64,000 bases of DNA from Chryseobacterium sp. Leaf405 (lineage in GTDB: Bacteria; Bacteroidota; Bacteroidia; Flavobacteriales; Weeksellaceae), in NCBI RefSeq assembly GCF_001425355.1, contig NZ_LMQN01000012.1, positions 130,589 to 194,588 of the forward strand. The letters run 5' to 3'. The notes under the pieces were generated by a model. That model saw only the letters and a program-made list of their open reading frames with translations. It did no database searches and was not told the origin of the DNA. Numbering within the stretch: the first letter of the stretch is position 1; every line of letters starts with the position of its first letter. Below, in pieces: positions 40,822 through 50,446 of the stretch. Both the position numbers and the translations under genes were made by a program.

Positions 40822-40829
40822 TATCTTTG
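40822..40829 (+). promoter_or_regulatory. -7 promoter box (TATCTTTG) of the SulP gene
   Basis: An exact consensus, 6 bases before ATG 40836, suggesting a leaderless mRNA. It also argues against the TTG at 40827 as start. Confidence 0.55.
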
Positions 40830-40835
40830 CCGTTC

Positions 40836-42374
40836 ATGAAAAATACTATTGCACTATTCGATTTTTCGAAAAAAATCGATTATAAAAACGAAATTTTAGC
40901 CGGATTCACCGTTGCAATGACGATGATTCCGGAATCGCTTTCATTTGCAATTCTGGCGGGGCTTTCTCCGTTAACGGGTTTGTATGCTGCTTTTATGATG
41001 GGATTGGTAACCGCAATTTTAGGCGGTCGTCCCGGAATGGTTTCTGGTGGAGCAGGAGCAACTATTGTGGTTTTAATAGCTTTAATTAAAACTCATGGTG
41101 TAGAATATCTTTTCGCAACAGTTGTTCTTGCTGGGATTTTTCAATTATTGGTCGGAGTTTTCAAGTTGGGAAAATTTGTAAGATTAATTCCGCAACCTGT
41201 TATGTATGGATTTTTAAATGGCTTGGCTGTGATTATTTTTATGGCTCAGGTCGAACAGTTTAAAATTACAGATGCAAATGGAGTAGTCAGTTGGCTGCAA
41301 GGTTCTTCTTTATATATCATGTTAGGATTAACAGCTTTAACGATCGCCATTGTTTATTTTTTTCCTAAAATAACTAAAGTAGTTCCCGCTTCTTTGGTTG
41401 CCATTTTAATTGTATTTGCCCTTGTTTTAGGATTTAATATTAATACAAAAACGGTTTCAGACATTGCCAGTATAAGCGGAAACCTTCCGAGTTTTCATAT
41501 TCCTGCCATTCCTTTTTCACTGGAAACGTTACAGATTATTTTTCCTTACGCAATGATTATGGCAGGAGTTGGATTGATTGAATCATTATTAACGTTATCA
41601 ATGGTTGATGAAATTACTAATTCCAAAGGAAATACAAATAAAGAATCTGTTGCACAAGGTTTAGCGAATATCACTAATGGTTTCTTCGGCGGGATGGGAG
41701 GTTGTGCAATGGTTGCCCAGACTTTGGTGAATTTAAATGCAGGTTCAAGAGCCAGACTTTCGGGGATAATTGCTTCTATTACGATTTTAATTATCATATT
41801 AGTTGGCGCTCCTTTTATTGAAAAAATTCCGATGGCTGCTTTGGTTGGAGTAATGATGATGGTAGCGATCAGTACTTTTCAGTGGGTTTCGATCAGAATT
41901 GTCAATAAAATGCCGAAATCCGATATTTTTGTGGGAATTACCGTTGCTTTAATTACGATTGTTCTTCACAATTTAGCGTTAGCCGTTTTGGTTGGAGTAA
42001 TTATTTCGGCATTGGTTTTTGCCTGGGATAATGCGAAAAGAATTCGTGCAAAAAGGTATACCGACGAAAATGGAGTTAAATATTACGAAATTTCCGGACC
42101 CTTATTTTTCGGGTCTGCCACAACATTTACAGATAAATTTGATCCTGTAAACGATCCCGAACAAGTGGTTATCGATTTTAAGGAAAGTCGTATTGTCGAT
42201 ATGAGCGCGATTGATGCTGTGGATAAGCTTTCAAAGAAATATGCAGAACAGGGAAAGAAATTACATTTGAAACACTTAAGCAAAGATTCTGTTAAGATGT
42301 TGAAAAATGCCGAAGCCGTAATTGAGGTAAACATTCAGGAAGATCCAACGTATAAGGTAATGCCGGAGAAATAA
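40836..42374 (+). CDS. SulP-family anion transporter with STAS domain
   Basis: A 512-residue SLC26/SulP permease with 10-14 hydrophobic helices. The family pattern is visible: MTMIPESLSFAILAGLSPLTGLYAAF, GMVSGGAGATIVVL, IPQPVMYGFLNGLAVIIF and MAALVGVMMMVAISTF. A C-terminal STAS domain follows from about residue 415 (GPLFFGSATTFTDKF, VIDFKESRIVDMSAIDAVDKL). SulP members carry sulfate, bicarbonate or other anions; the substrate cannot be told here. ATG 40836 is chosen because a promoter box covers the upstream TTG. It is monocistronic. Confidence 0.92.
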   Translation: MKNTIALFDFSKKIDYKNEILAGFTVAMTMIPESLSFAILAGLSPLTGLYAAFMMGLVTAILGGRPGMVSGGAGATIVVLIALIKTHGVEYLFATVVLAGIFQLLVGVFKLGKFVRLIPQPVMYGFLNGLAVIIFMAQVEQFKITDANGVVSWLQGSSLYIMLGLTALTIAIVYFFPKITKVVPASLVAILIVFALVLGFNINTKTVSDIASISGNLPSFHIPAIPFSLETLQIIFPYAMIMAGVGLIESLLTLSMVDEITNSKGNTNKESVAQGLANITNGFFGGMGGCAMVAQTLVNLNAGSRARLSGIIASITILIIILVGAPFIEKIPMAALVGVMMMVAISTFQWVSIRIVNKMPKSDIFVGITVALITIVLHNLALAVLVGVIISALVFAWDNAKRIRAKRYTDENGVKYYEISGPLFFGSATTFTDKFDPVNDPEQVVIDFKESRIVDMSAIDAVDKLSKKYAEQGKKLHLKHLSKDSVKMLKNAEAVIEVNIQEDPTYKVMPEK

Positions 42375-42452
42375 AATCTGTAAAAAAGTAATTCACAATT
42401 CACCTCTGTAACCCAAACAAGGACTGCAAAATAAATTTACAGCCCTCGTTTT

Positions 42453-44519
42453 TTAGATTAATAATGTATTAGCAATAAAATCGGGCACCAAAGCATAGTG
42501 CGACAACTTCATGCTGATCGAAGCTCTACCGCTCGTCAACGTTCTCAGATCAGAAATATATCCGAAAGTAGAAGCCAAAGGGACTTCCGCTGTGAAGATT
42601 TTTCTTCCTGATTTTTCATCAATCGAAGTGATGATTCCTTTTCGTTTGTTGATATCGGCGGTCACAACTCCGGTGTATTCTTCAATACTTTGAATTTCAA
42701 CCTGCATAATCGGTTCCAATAATTTTGGTTTACAACTTTTGGCAACGGCTCTGAAACCGTCTCTTGCCGCCATTTCAAAATCATAAGCTCCGGAATCTTC
42801 GGAATGAGTCGACCCATCCAAAAGCGTAATTTTCATGCTTTCTAAAGGATTTCCACTTAATGCTCCGTTTTCCATCGCTTCTCTGAAACCTTTTTCAACA
42901 GACGGAATAAATTCATTCGGAACAACTCCACCTTTGATTTTATTAATAAATTCTAAACCAATTCCATCGTCATTTCTCGGTCCGATCTCAAAAGTAATAT
43001 CAGCAAATTGCCCGCTTCCACCGTTTTGTTTCACGAGTTTTTCTCTGTGAGTTTTGGTTTCCGTTAAAATTTCTCGGTAGGAAACTTTAGGTTTTCCCTG
43101 ATTGATTTCAATTCCGTGATTCAATCTGATCTTTTCTAACGTAACTTCAAGATGCAATTCTCCCAAACCGCTCAGCAAAGTTTCTCCAGTCTGTCTGTCT
43201 CTTTCAACAACTAACGACGGATCTTCTTCCTGAATTTTTGCCAAAACCAATCCAAAAGATTTTTCAGCAGCATTCGTTTTCGGTTCAATTGAAACTCGAA
43301 TAACCGGAGCCGGAATCGTGATGGATTCAAGCAAAACAGATTGTTCAAGACTTGATAAAGAATCTCCTGTTTTCGCATCTTTTATTCCTGTTAAAGCGAC
43401 GATATCACCTGCTTTTCCTTCCTCAATTGTTAACGTTTTGTCCGACTGCATCTGCAAAATTCTCGAAATTCTGAAAATTTCACCCGTTCTTACATTCTGA
43501 ACCGTATCGCCGGATTTTATCTTACCAGAATAAATTCTCAACATTGAAAGTTTACCCATATGTTTATCAATAACCACTTTGAAAACCAATCCTGAAAAGG
43601 TTTCTTCCTCACTTCTTTCCAATTCAATCGTTTCTTCCGTTTTCGCATCTTTTCCTTTAATAGAAGGTAATTGGTTCGGAGCTGGAAGATAATTGACGAT
43701 AGTATCAAGTAAAGGTTGGACACCTTTATTCTTAAAAGCAGAACCACATAAAACAGGAACTAAACTTCTTGCCTGACAAGTTCTTTGGATCGCTTCAACA
43801 ATCATTTTTTCGGAAATTTCGTTTTCGGAATTCATAAAAGCTTCAAAGAAAGTTTCGTCAAATTCTGCTAATGTTTCCATTAATTGTAATCTGAATTCAT
43901 CAGTTTCCGCTTTATAATTCTCAGGAATTTCCTTTTCAATAATCATTTCTCCGTTTTCATCAATCCAATACAAAGCTTTTTGTTTAATTAAATCGATAAC
44001 GCCTTCAAATTGATCTTCAGAGCCAATCGGAATTTGTAAAGCCAAAGGAACTGCATTGAGTTTGGTTTTAATTTCATTCAAAACGGCAAAGAAATCAGCT
44101 CCGATTCTATCCATTTTATTGATAAAACAGATTTTTGAAATTCCATGTTTTTCTGCTTGAAACCAGACATTTTCCGTTTGCGGCTGAACTCCCGAAGAAG
44201 CGCAGAAAACGGCAACAACACTGTCTAAAACTCTTAACGAACGCTCAACTTCCACTGCAAAATCAATGTGTCCCGGAGTATCGATAATGTTGATATTGAA
44301 AATATTATTATCCTTTTTCCATTGCGTGGAAATCGCAGCAGATTAAATGGTAATTCCTCTATTTTTCTCCTGAATATCTTTATCCATCGTAGTATTCCCT
44401 TCATCTACGTTTCCAATTTTATGGATCATTCCTGTGTAATAAAGCAATCTTTCCGTTAAAGTTGTTTTGCCTGCATCGACGTGTGCTATAATCCCTATAT
44501 TTCGTGTGTTGTATTTCAT
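42453..44519 (-). pseudogene. Elongation factor G paralogue with an in-frame TAA at codon 59
   Basis: From ATG 44519 the frame reads [20 protein letters not shown]... (P-loop) and [18 protein letters not shown]. It then hits TAA (plus-strand TTA at 44343-44345), and continues in the same frame as SAAISTQW, IIDTPGHIDFAVEVERSL, through all EF-G domains to 42453. Total length would be 688 codons, normal for EF-G. In homologues the stop position is usually Gln (GITIQSAA), so a single CAA to TAA change explains it. A restart at ATG 44255 would lack the P-loop and switch I. It may be an inactivated second EF-G, or a base-calling error. Confidence 0.85.
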
Positions 44520-44767
44520 TTTTTTTAATTTAATTGTTGATTTTTAGGTTGTTTTGATGTTTTAAACGAAAAGTTCTTTTTAAAACTGTTTTATTTAAGA
44601 GAGCAAAGATTTGCGACAAAGTCAATGATGAAGGAAGCTTCTTACAATCAATGAAATTGATTCGAATTTTTGCTTACTTTCTTATTCAGTAAGAAAATTT
44701 TTCTTTGCGTTAAAAATGTAGACAACCAACTTGAGTTTTCGAAAGCTGGAAATAGGGTAGCAAAAAA

Positions 44768-44790
44768 AACCTATCTGAACAGATAGGCCT
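44768..44790 (-). terminator. Perfect hairpin terminator, minus strand
   Basis: CCTATCTG/CAGATAGG (8 bp) with an AA/TT loop. On the minus strand it is followed by a run of seven or more T. It closes a small transcription unit that contains the 28-residue ORF at 44824-44910. Confidence 0.8.
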
Positions 44791-44823
44791 TCATTATATT
44801 TTTTGTTGTATAAAGGTCGATCG

Positions 44824-44910
44824 TTATTCAGATAAATATTCAGTGCTACCAAAGTACACAGCTCTGATAGGATGGCTTAAAGAAATTATATTTATCATTT
44901 TTGTTGACAT
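44824..44910 (-). CDS. Possible small ORF, 28 residues
   Basis: Reads MSTKMINIISLSHPIRAVYF then GSTEYLSE and stops. It lies between two minus-strand terminators, so something small is transcribed here. The ORF itself has no homology I recognise, and a promoter is only approximate (TATAATTTCG). It could equally be a small RNA. Confidence 0.3.
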   Translation of the reverse strand: MSTKMINIISLSHPIRAVYFGSTEYLSE

Positions 44911-45013
44911 TGTTGATTGTTAATCGGTTGCGAAATTATAAAAAATATTTAAACCTCAAAAATATTTTTCAATTTTTTTGAAGAGCTTAGGAATTTAGAT
45001 TAATGAAAAATAA

Positions 45014-45045
45014 AAAACCGCCTCATATTGCTATGAGACGATTCT
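45014..45045 (-). terminator. Terminator after the LamG protein gene
   Basis: Minus strand: CGTCTCATA...TATGAGGCGG stem with a short loop, then T6 and a T-rich tail. Confidence 0.8.
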
Positions 45046-45062
45046 CACTAATTTTATTTCAT

Positions 45063-45998
45063 TTACTTTTTTAGGAATTTTTGTGTTTTTACCCCGTCTA
45101 TTTCTATAAAATAAGCACCTTTTGCTAATTCGGAAATATTTATTTTTTCTTCTGTTGAAATTTGTCCTTCAGATAATAATCGACCGTTCGTATCTGTAAT
45201 TTTATAAGGTTTTGCACCTTTCAATGCGAAGTTGATTTGAATGTAATCGATTGCAGGATTGGGAACAAGAGTTCCGGAGATCAGTTGAGATTTTACTTCA
45301 TTCGTAGATAATGTAGCTGAATATAACTGACTGATTTCATTGGAAGTAAGTACTCTGCTCCAAACACCGATGTCGTCCAGATTTGCGGCAATATATCCTC
45401 CGCTAATTGCTCTGCCGATATAAATTGGCAACGATGCCTGAGTTGTAGCCGTGTAGGTATTGGTCGTAGTTCCGATAGAAACTCCATTTTTATAAAGCTG
45501 CATGGTCTGGTTATTGTAAACGGCAACGTAATGCTCCCACTGCGTAGTAGAATAATTAGAACCGTTCAGCCACGTCCAGGATTGCCCTTGTTTATTGGTT
45601 CCGTATATAGTTTTGGAGGTATCACACTGCAAAAGCCAAATGAAATTTGAAGCGGCATTTGATCCACTCATTAGCGCTACTCCTTCAGCATTTCCCGTTT
45701 TTTTAATCCAAAAAGAAATGGAATGAGCACCTGTTTGCGAAAAACTATACGATAATGCATTATTGGTAAGATAACTGCTAGTGCCGTTAAAAGAATAAGC
45801 TGCGTTTGCAGTTCCGTTTCTGTCGGTGGTAAGTGTTGCACTGGTTACAGTAAGATTATTATTGTTTCCACTGGAGTCGTTGGCATTTCCGGTGAATCCC
45901 CACCATGCAACAAGTCCGGAAGATGGTACGTAATTTGGAGTTTGGGCATAGAGGGAGATTGCCAACAATACAGAGGATAGCAGAGAGATTTTTTTCAT
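45063..45998 (-). CDS. Secreted LamG-domain protein with T9SS C-terminal sorting domain
   Basis: A 311-residue exported protein. Signal peptide MKKISLLSSVLLAISLYAQ, then a LamG/concanavalin-like domain (residues ~27-225: GLVAWWGFTGNANDSSGNNNN, AYSFNGTSSYL, ISFWIKKTGNAEG, DDIGVWSRVLTSNEISQLY). The C-terminal ~75 residues are a type A sorting domain for the type IX secretion system (LVPNPAIDYIQINF, GRLLSEGQIS, LAKGAYFIEIDGVKTQKFLKK). LamG domains bind sugars or cell-surface ligands. It should end up on the cell surface or be secreted. Confidence 0.9.
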   Translation of the reverse strand: MKKISLLSSVLLAISLYAQTPNYVPSSGLVAWWGFTGNANDSSGNNNNLTVTSATLTTDRNGTANAAYSFNGTSSYLTNNALSYSFSQTGAHSISFWIKKTGNAEGVALMSGSNAASNFIWLLQCDTSKTIYGTNKQGQSWTWLNGSNYSTTQWEHYVAVYNNQTMQLYKNGVSIGTTTNTYTATTQASLPIYIGRAISGGYIAANLDDIGVWSRVLTSNEISQLYSATLSTNEVKSQLISGTLVPNPAIDYIQINFALKGAKPYKITDTNGRLLSEGQISTEEKINISELAKGAYFIEIDGVKTQKFLKK

Positions 45999-46236
45999 AA
46001 GTTATTCATTTTTAGTATATCAAAAATAAATATAATATTTCAATTATGAATGGTGAAATCTTATTTTATTTGATTTTTAAATAAAATTTATGCCAATGTT
46101 TTAAATATTTATTATCTCATAATGAGTATTTTTATTAATTGTATATTTTTAGTTTTACGATTGAGTTATTTGAAATGCTCAGATATGATAAATCTTAAAT
46201 ATTCTTAAAATAAATCAGCATTAGTATAAAAATTCT

Positions 46237-46244
46237 ATCTTTGG
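46237..46244 (+). promoter_or_regulatory. -7 promoter box (TATCTTTG) of the Ter cluster
   Basis: An exact consensus 102 bases before the first Ter-associated gene. The long leader contains a 16-codon ORF (46273-46323, MYRTNSYLKHLFRKKS) of unknown meaning. The rest of the 45999-46346 gap is AT-rich and empty. Confidence 0.5.
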
Positions 46245-46346
46245 GAGTAATTGACATTATAAAGACGCACCGATGTATAGAACCAACAGTTATTTAAAAC
46301 ATCTTTTTCGGAAAAAAAGCTAAATAAAATTTTTAACTAAACCATT

Positions 46347-47012
46347 TTGAAAACAGATATAGACATCCACAAACACTCACATTTTTCTTTTGATTTGTGG
46401 CTTACTTTAATAAAATCTCATCCTGAATTTAAAGCAAAAAGAGTTGAGCTTTTTTCTTCGTTTTTTGAAGTGAATAAACCAATTGACGAAGTGGCGAAAG
46501 TCGTAAAATATTACGATGATCTTTGTAATAATATCAATGAAGTAATTGGAGGAAATGTGGATACTTTTGAGATCTATTTATTGATTTTAGGATCTTTAAA
46601 TGTTGACTTAAAAACTTTAAACAAAGATATTCTCAACCAGTTTTACCAAAAAAGTGAAGACTTGTTTTTAGAATATAAACCAGTTGTGATTTTCGAAAAT
46701 TTACATCAGTTTTTTGAAGAAATTAAAAATCAGGATAAGACCATCAATATTTTAAGCAATACAGGTTTTATCAAAGGAACGACGATGAGAAAATTTCTGA
46801 TTCAGGAAAATTTAGATCAGTATATTGATTTTCATATTTATTCTGATGAAATCAATTGTTCAAAACCTAATCCTCTTATTTTTCAGGAAGTTAAAAATAA
46901 AGTTAAACAAAATCTACAGCTCAGCCAGATTTTACACATCGGAGATAATCCGATTGCAGATTATAAAGGAGCAAAAGATTTTGGTTTCAGCGCACACCTA
47001 CTTACACACTAA
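46347..47012 (+). CDS. HAD-superfamily hydrolase of the Ter cluster
   Basis: A 221-residue haloacid-dehalogenase-fold phosphatase. Motif I is FSFDLWLTLIK (DxW/DxT position). Motif II is INILSNTG, and motif III/IV are CSKPNPLIF and ILHIGDNPIADYKGAKDFG. The start is TTG 46347, since no ATG fits before the conserved first strand. In the Ter-dependent systems described by Anantharaman, Iyer and Aravind, HAD and PRTase genes beside TerD form a predicted nucleoside-metabolite module. The next gene here is a PRTase, 8 bases on. Confidence 0.85.
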   Translation: MKTDIDIHKHSHFSFDLWLTLIKSHPEFKAKRVELFSSFFEVNKPIDEVAKVVKYYDDLCNNINEVIGGNVDTFEIYLLILGSLNVDLKTLNKDILNQFYQKSEDLFLEYKPVVIFENLHQFFEEIKNQDKTINILSNTGFIKGTTMRKFLIQENLDQYIDFHIYSDEINCSKPNPLIFQEVKNKVKQNLQLSQILHIGDNPIADYKGAKDFGFSAHLLTH

Positions 47013-47020
47013 ATATTAAT

Positions 47021-47845
47021 ATGAATAAAAGATACAGCTTACACCACATTCACTCGGCGGAAGAATTTACGTTTTCACCCGCTGAATACAGCTATTTCAA
47101 GTATGGAGATAAATTGTATGCAGAAAAATTTGCCAAAGAATTATTCGAAGGATTTGTTGCTCAGCACGAGGAAATTTTAAACACAGATAAAGAAATTGTG
47201 GTTCTGCCAAGTCCGTATATGGCAATTCCGACGGCTTCTAATTTTTTGTGCTTTTACTTCAAAAAACAATTGGATTTTTACCTGTTTCAAAAAGGAAAAA
47301 GATCCAGTATTTTATCTAAAATCAACAGAAATCATACTTATACGACAGATTACGGAAATTTAAGTTTTGAAGACCGTAAAAATCTGATCGCCAATGATAC
47401 CTATTATCTTGATAAAGATTTCTTAAAAGGAAAACTTTGTATTTTTATTGATGATATCAAGATCACAGGAAGTCATGAATTTACGGTAAATAAAATTCTT
47501 GACGAATACAATGTTCAGGCAGACTTTTTGTTCATGTACTACGCAGAACTGATGAATTTTGAACTCGATCCTAAGATTGAAAACTATTTTAATTACTATG
47601 CCGTAAAAAATGTTGAACACATTGTGGAGGTAATGATAAAGCCAAGTTTTCAGTTCAATACCAGGATTGTGAAATATATTTTAGGTTTAGATTCAGGTAA
47701 TTTTGAGTATCTTACGTCTAAAGTATCAAAAGAACATATGGATAATCTGCTGGAGCTTGCCATCAGCAATAATTATCACTTAATAAAAGATTACGAAAAT
47801 AACATTAACACTTTAACGCAAACAGAATTAAATTATGGCTATTAA
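47021..47845 (+). CDS. Phosphoribosyltransferase-family protein of the Ter cluster
   Basis: A 274-residue type I PRTase-like protein. The PRPP-binding signature is LCIFIDDIKITGSHEFTV (acidic pair plus TGSH) near residue 145. An upstream KEIVVLPSPYMAIPTASNFL strand-loop is present too. The C-terminal ~90 residues are helical and specific to the Ter-linked group. Its end overlaps terD by 11 bases. Together with the HAD protein it would make or salvage a phosphoribosylated compound, as predicted for Ter systems. No substrate is known. Confidence 0.82.
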   Translation: MNKRYSLHHIHSAEEFTFSPAEYSYFKYGDKLYAEKFAKELFEGFVAQHEEILNTDKEIVVLPSPYMAIPTASNFLCFYFKKQLDFYLFQKGKRSSILSKINRNHTYTTDYGNLSFEDRKNLIANDTYYLDKDFLKGKLCIFIDDIKITGSHEFTVNKILDEYNVQADFLFMYYAELMNFELDPKIENYFNYYAVKNVEHIVEVMIKPSFQFNTRIVKYILGLDSGNFEYLTSKVSKEHMDNLLELAISNNYHLIKDYENNINTLTQTELNYGY

Positions 47846-48389
47846 CTTACAAAAAGGACAGAGAGAAAACATAAACGCCCCAAAATTCACTGTAGGATTG
47901 GGTTGGGATACCAACAATACTTCTACAGGAACGGCTTTTGACCTTGATGCTTCTTTATTTTTATTGGGAGAAAACAAAAAATTGGTTTCAGACAATCATT
48001 TTATTTTTTACAATAATCTTGAATCTCCTGATAAATCGGTAATTCATACAGGGGATAACCTGACGGGTGAAGGAAGCGGAGATGATGAGCAAATTAAAAT
48101 TGATTTGAATAAAATTGATCCTGCAATTAAAGAAATTACCGTTGTGGTAACGATTCACGAGGCAGATGCCAGAAAACAAAATTTTGGACAGGTAAGAAAT
48201 TCTTTTATCAGAATTTTCAATACAGATACGAATGAAGAGATCTTAAAATATGAATTAGATGAAGATTTCTCCATCGAAACAGCAGTAGAATTCGGAAGAA
48301 TCTATAACAAAAACGGAGAATGGAAATTCGAAGCTGTAGGAGCGGGACAAAGAGATGGACTTGATAAATTTGTATCAATTTACCAATAA
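47835..48389 (+). CDS. terD: TerD-family calcium-binding stress protein, copy 1
   Basis: A 184-residue TerD-domain protein. The hallmarks are MAINLQKGQRENI, LGWDTNNT, AFDLDASLFLL, VIHTGDNLTGEGSGDDEQIKIDL and FGQVRNSFIRIFN. The acidic loops bind calcium in family members. TerD proteins are cytoplasmic or membrane-associated and are involved in resistance to tellurite, phage and other stress. It overlaps the PRTase gene and touches the telA start (one shared base), so the operon is tightly coupled. A second TerD is at 50447. Confidence 0.94.
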   Translation: MAINLQKGQRENINAPKFTVGLGWDTNNTSTGTAFDLDASLFLLGENKKLVSDNHFIFYNNLESPDKSVIHTGDNLTGEGSGDDEQIKIDLNKIDPAIKEITVVVTIHEADARKQNFGQVRNSFIRIFNTDTNEEILKYELDEDFSIETAVEFGRIYNKNGEWKFEAVGAGQRDGLDKFVSIYQ

Positions 48390-49477
48390 TGGATAATCAG
48401 CAAACACCCAATACGGCGCCTGCCTTATTAGACAGAGACGGGAATGTTAATCTTAATCAGCTTCCGGCAGAAGAGCGTCAAAAATACGAAGTTCTTGCCA
48501 ATGGAATTGATGAGACAAATCCTGGTTCGATTGTTAATTTCGGATCAGATCTTCAGAAAACATTAGCCAATCAGAGTGACAGCTTTTTAGGAAACGTAAG
48601 AAAATCGAATTCCGGAGAAGTAGGAGAATTGATCAATAATTTATTGGTTGAATTGAATTACGTTGATGTAGACGAATTGAACAGCAAAAATTCAGTAAAA
48701 GGATTTTTAAGCAGATTGCCTTTCATGAAAAAGGTCATGACGCAGGTAGAAAATCTTTTTGCCAAATATGATAAAATTGTTAATAATATCGATCAAATCT
48801 CGCATAAAGTAAACGCAGGAATTATCACTTCTTCTAAGGATAATGCTGTTTTGCAGACGATTTTCGACAGCAATGTAAATTCCATCAAACAAATTGAAGG
48901 TCTTGTGATTGCCGGAAATATAAGAATGGAAAGAGCATCTAATGAATTGGCAGAAATGGAAGCTAATGTTCAGAATTATGCAGATTACCAGATTGCCGAC
49001 AAAAGAGATTTTATCAACAGATTAGACAGAAGAATGGCGGATCTTAAAGTGGTTCGTTTGATTATGATGCAGTCTCTTCCGCAGATCAGATTAGTGCAGA
49101 ACAACAACGTTTCGATTGCCGAAAAAGCACAGACTATTCTTACAACGACACTGCCGGTTTGGAAAAATCAGCTTTCGTTGGCGGTAGCGATGCACAGACA
49201 GCAACAGAATATTGAAGTTCAGCAGAAAGTGTCTTCCACAACGGAAGAAATTCTTAGAAAAAATGCAGAACGTTTAGGTCAGAATTCTGTAAATGTTGCC
49301 AAAGCAAATGAGCAGACGATTGTTTCTGCGGAAACATTGAGACAAACAACGGCGATGTTAATCAATACATTGAATGAGGTGAAACAAATCCAACAGCAAG
49401 GTACTGAAAACAGAAGAAAACTGGATCAGGATCTTCAGACGCTGGAAAGTGAATTAAAAGCAAATATCAGAGGATAA
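48389..49477 (+). CDS. telA: TelA-family toxic anion resistance protein
   Basis: A 362-residue all-alpha, coiled-coil protein of the TelA/KlaA/YaaN family. Typical stretches are LNQLPAEERQKYEVLANGID, FLSRLPFMKKVMTQVENLFAKYDKI, and a C-terminal helix with SVNVAKANEQTIVSAETLRQTTAMLINTL. It has no membrane segment. TelA proteins co-occur with TerD and are linked to tellurite and antibiotic/envelope stress tolerance. The start codon ATG shares a base with the terD stop TAA. Confidence 0.92.
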   Translation: MDNQQTPNTAPALLDRDGNVNLNQLPAEERQKYEVLANGIDETNPGSIVNFGSDLQKTLANQSDSFLGNVRKSNSGEVGELINNLLVELNYVDVDELNSKNSVKGFLSRLPFMKKVMTQVENLFAKYDKIVNNIDQISHKVNAGIITSSKDNAVLQTIFDSNVNSIKQIEGLVIAGNIRMERASNELAEMEANVQNYADYQIADKRDFINRLDRRMADLKVVRLIMMQSLPQIRLVQNNNVSIAEKAQTILTTTLPVWKNQLSLAVAMHRQQQNIEVQQKVSSTTEEILRKNAERLGQNSVNVAKANEQTIVSAETLRQTTAMLINTLNEVKQIQQQGTENRRKLDQDLQTLESELKANIRG

Positions 49478-49483
49478 CAGAAA

Positions 49484-50428
49484 GTGAGCGATGAAGTTGA
49501 AATCATAATGTCACAAAGTAAAAGGAGATTAACAAAGCTTAATCTTCTTTCCAATTTCTTTGAAAATGTTGATATAATATCGATTTACATAAAAACGGAT
49601 ATTATTCATCGGCTGTTTGAAGAAAATAAGACATTGGATTACAATAAGCTCGAGCTTTTCCATCTTCAGTACACCGACAGTCTGATAGAATTGCTCACGA
49701 AGATCAAAAGGAAAAAAGAAAATGATCTTCTGGCGGTTATTAATGAGATTAATATTAATAATCAATATATTATTGCTTTTGAAGAAAAGATTGATGATCA
49801 TTTTGAGACAGACAGAAAAATATACAGTGGTAAATTTTCGCAACATCTGAAAAGCCTTTACAATGATCTGATAGAGAACAGAAATTCATTGAACTGGAAT
49901 GATGTTTTGTATTTTCAGAGGAAATACGGAGCGGAATTTTACAGAACAGATGCTGATGAAAGTAAACTAAAACCTGAATCGGCACCCTTCTACCAGTATC
50001 AGGATTATTGTATTGAAAAAAGATTGTTGGGGAAACTTAATATTGAAGGTTTCAGAGTTCGTTTTGTATGTGGATTCAGAATTGGCATTAATGAATATGA
50101 ATTGTTTAAAATCTTTCAGACTGAGGATTATTTCATTTTTAATGTTGAGGAAAAAAAGTTATACTTAATTGATGATGAATTGTCAGATTTAAATATAACC
50201 GAAAACGAATCTAACCAGATTGCCATTCTTAATGAATTGAAAAGAAGGAATCAGGATTTGGAAGAATCCATTGAAGAACGAAAACGTACTTTACCCGATG
50301 ATGTAGGATCTGTTTTAAAAGACTATCTTAGAAATCTGGAAAGGATTGATATTATGAGTAAAATATTCGATGTGAATGAAGAAACCAATATTCTTCGTGC
50401 CATGTTGAATTTGAATTTAAATAATTAA
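49484..50428 (+). CDS. Hypothetical Ter-cluster protein, 314 residues
   Basis: Not recognised. It has a helical N-terminal ~130 residues (LTKLNLLSNFFENVDIISIYIKT, LFHLQYTDSLIELLTKIKRKKEN), a central beta-containing part near residues 165-225 (KLNIEGFRVRFVCGFRIG), and a coiled-coil end (ELKRRNQDLEESIEERKRTL). It starts at GTG 49484; ATG 49508 is a possible alternative. Its place between telA and the second terD, with 6 and 18 bases of spacing, marks it as a real member of the operon. Confidence 0.72.
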   Translation: MSDEVEIIMSQSKRRLTKLNLLSNFFENVDIISIYIKTDIIHRLFEENKTLDYNKLELFHLQYTDSLIELLTKIKRKKENDLLAVINEININNQYIIAFEEKIDDHFETDRKIYSGKFSQHLKSLYNDLIENRNSLNWNDVLYFQRKYGAEFYRTDADESKLKPESAPFYQYQDYCIEKRLLGKLNIEGFRVRFVCGFRIGINEYELFKIFQTEDYFIFNVEEKKLYLIDDELSDLNITENESNQIAILNELKRRNQDLEESIEERKRTLPDDVGSVLKDYLRNLERIDIMSKIFDVNEETNILRAMLNLNLNN

Positions 50429-50446
50429 AAATATAAACATAGAAAG

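Noticed and set aside
44343-44345. Recoding of the EF-G stop as selenocysteine or pyrrolysine
   Set aside because: The codon is TAA, not TGA or TAG, and no recoding element is known for TAA here. A simple CAA to TAA change is enough.
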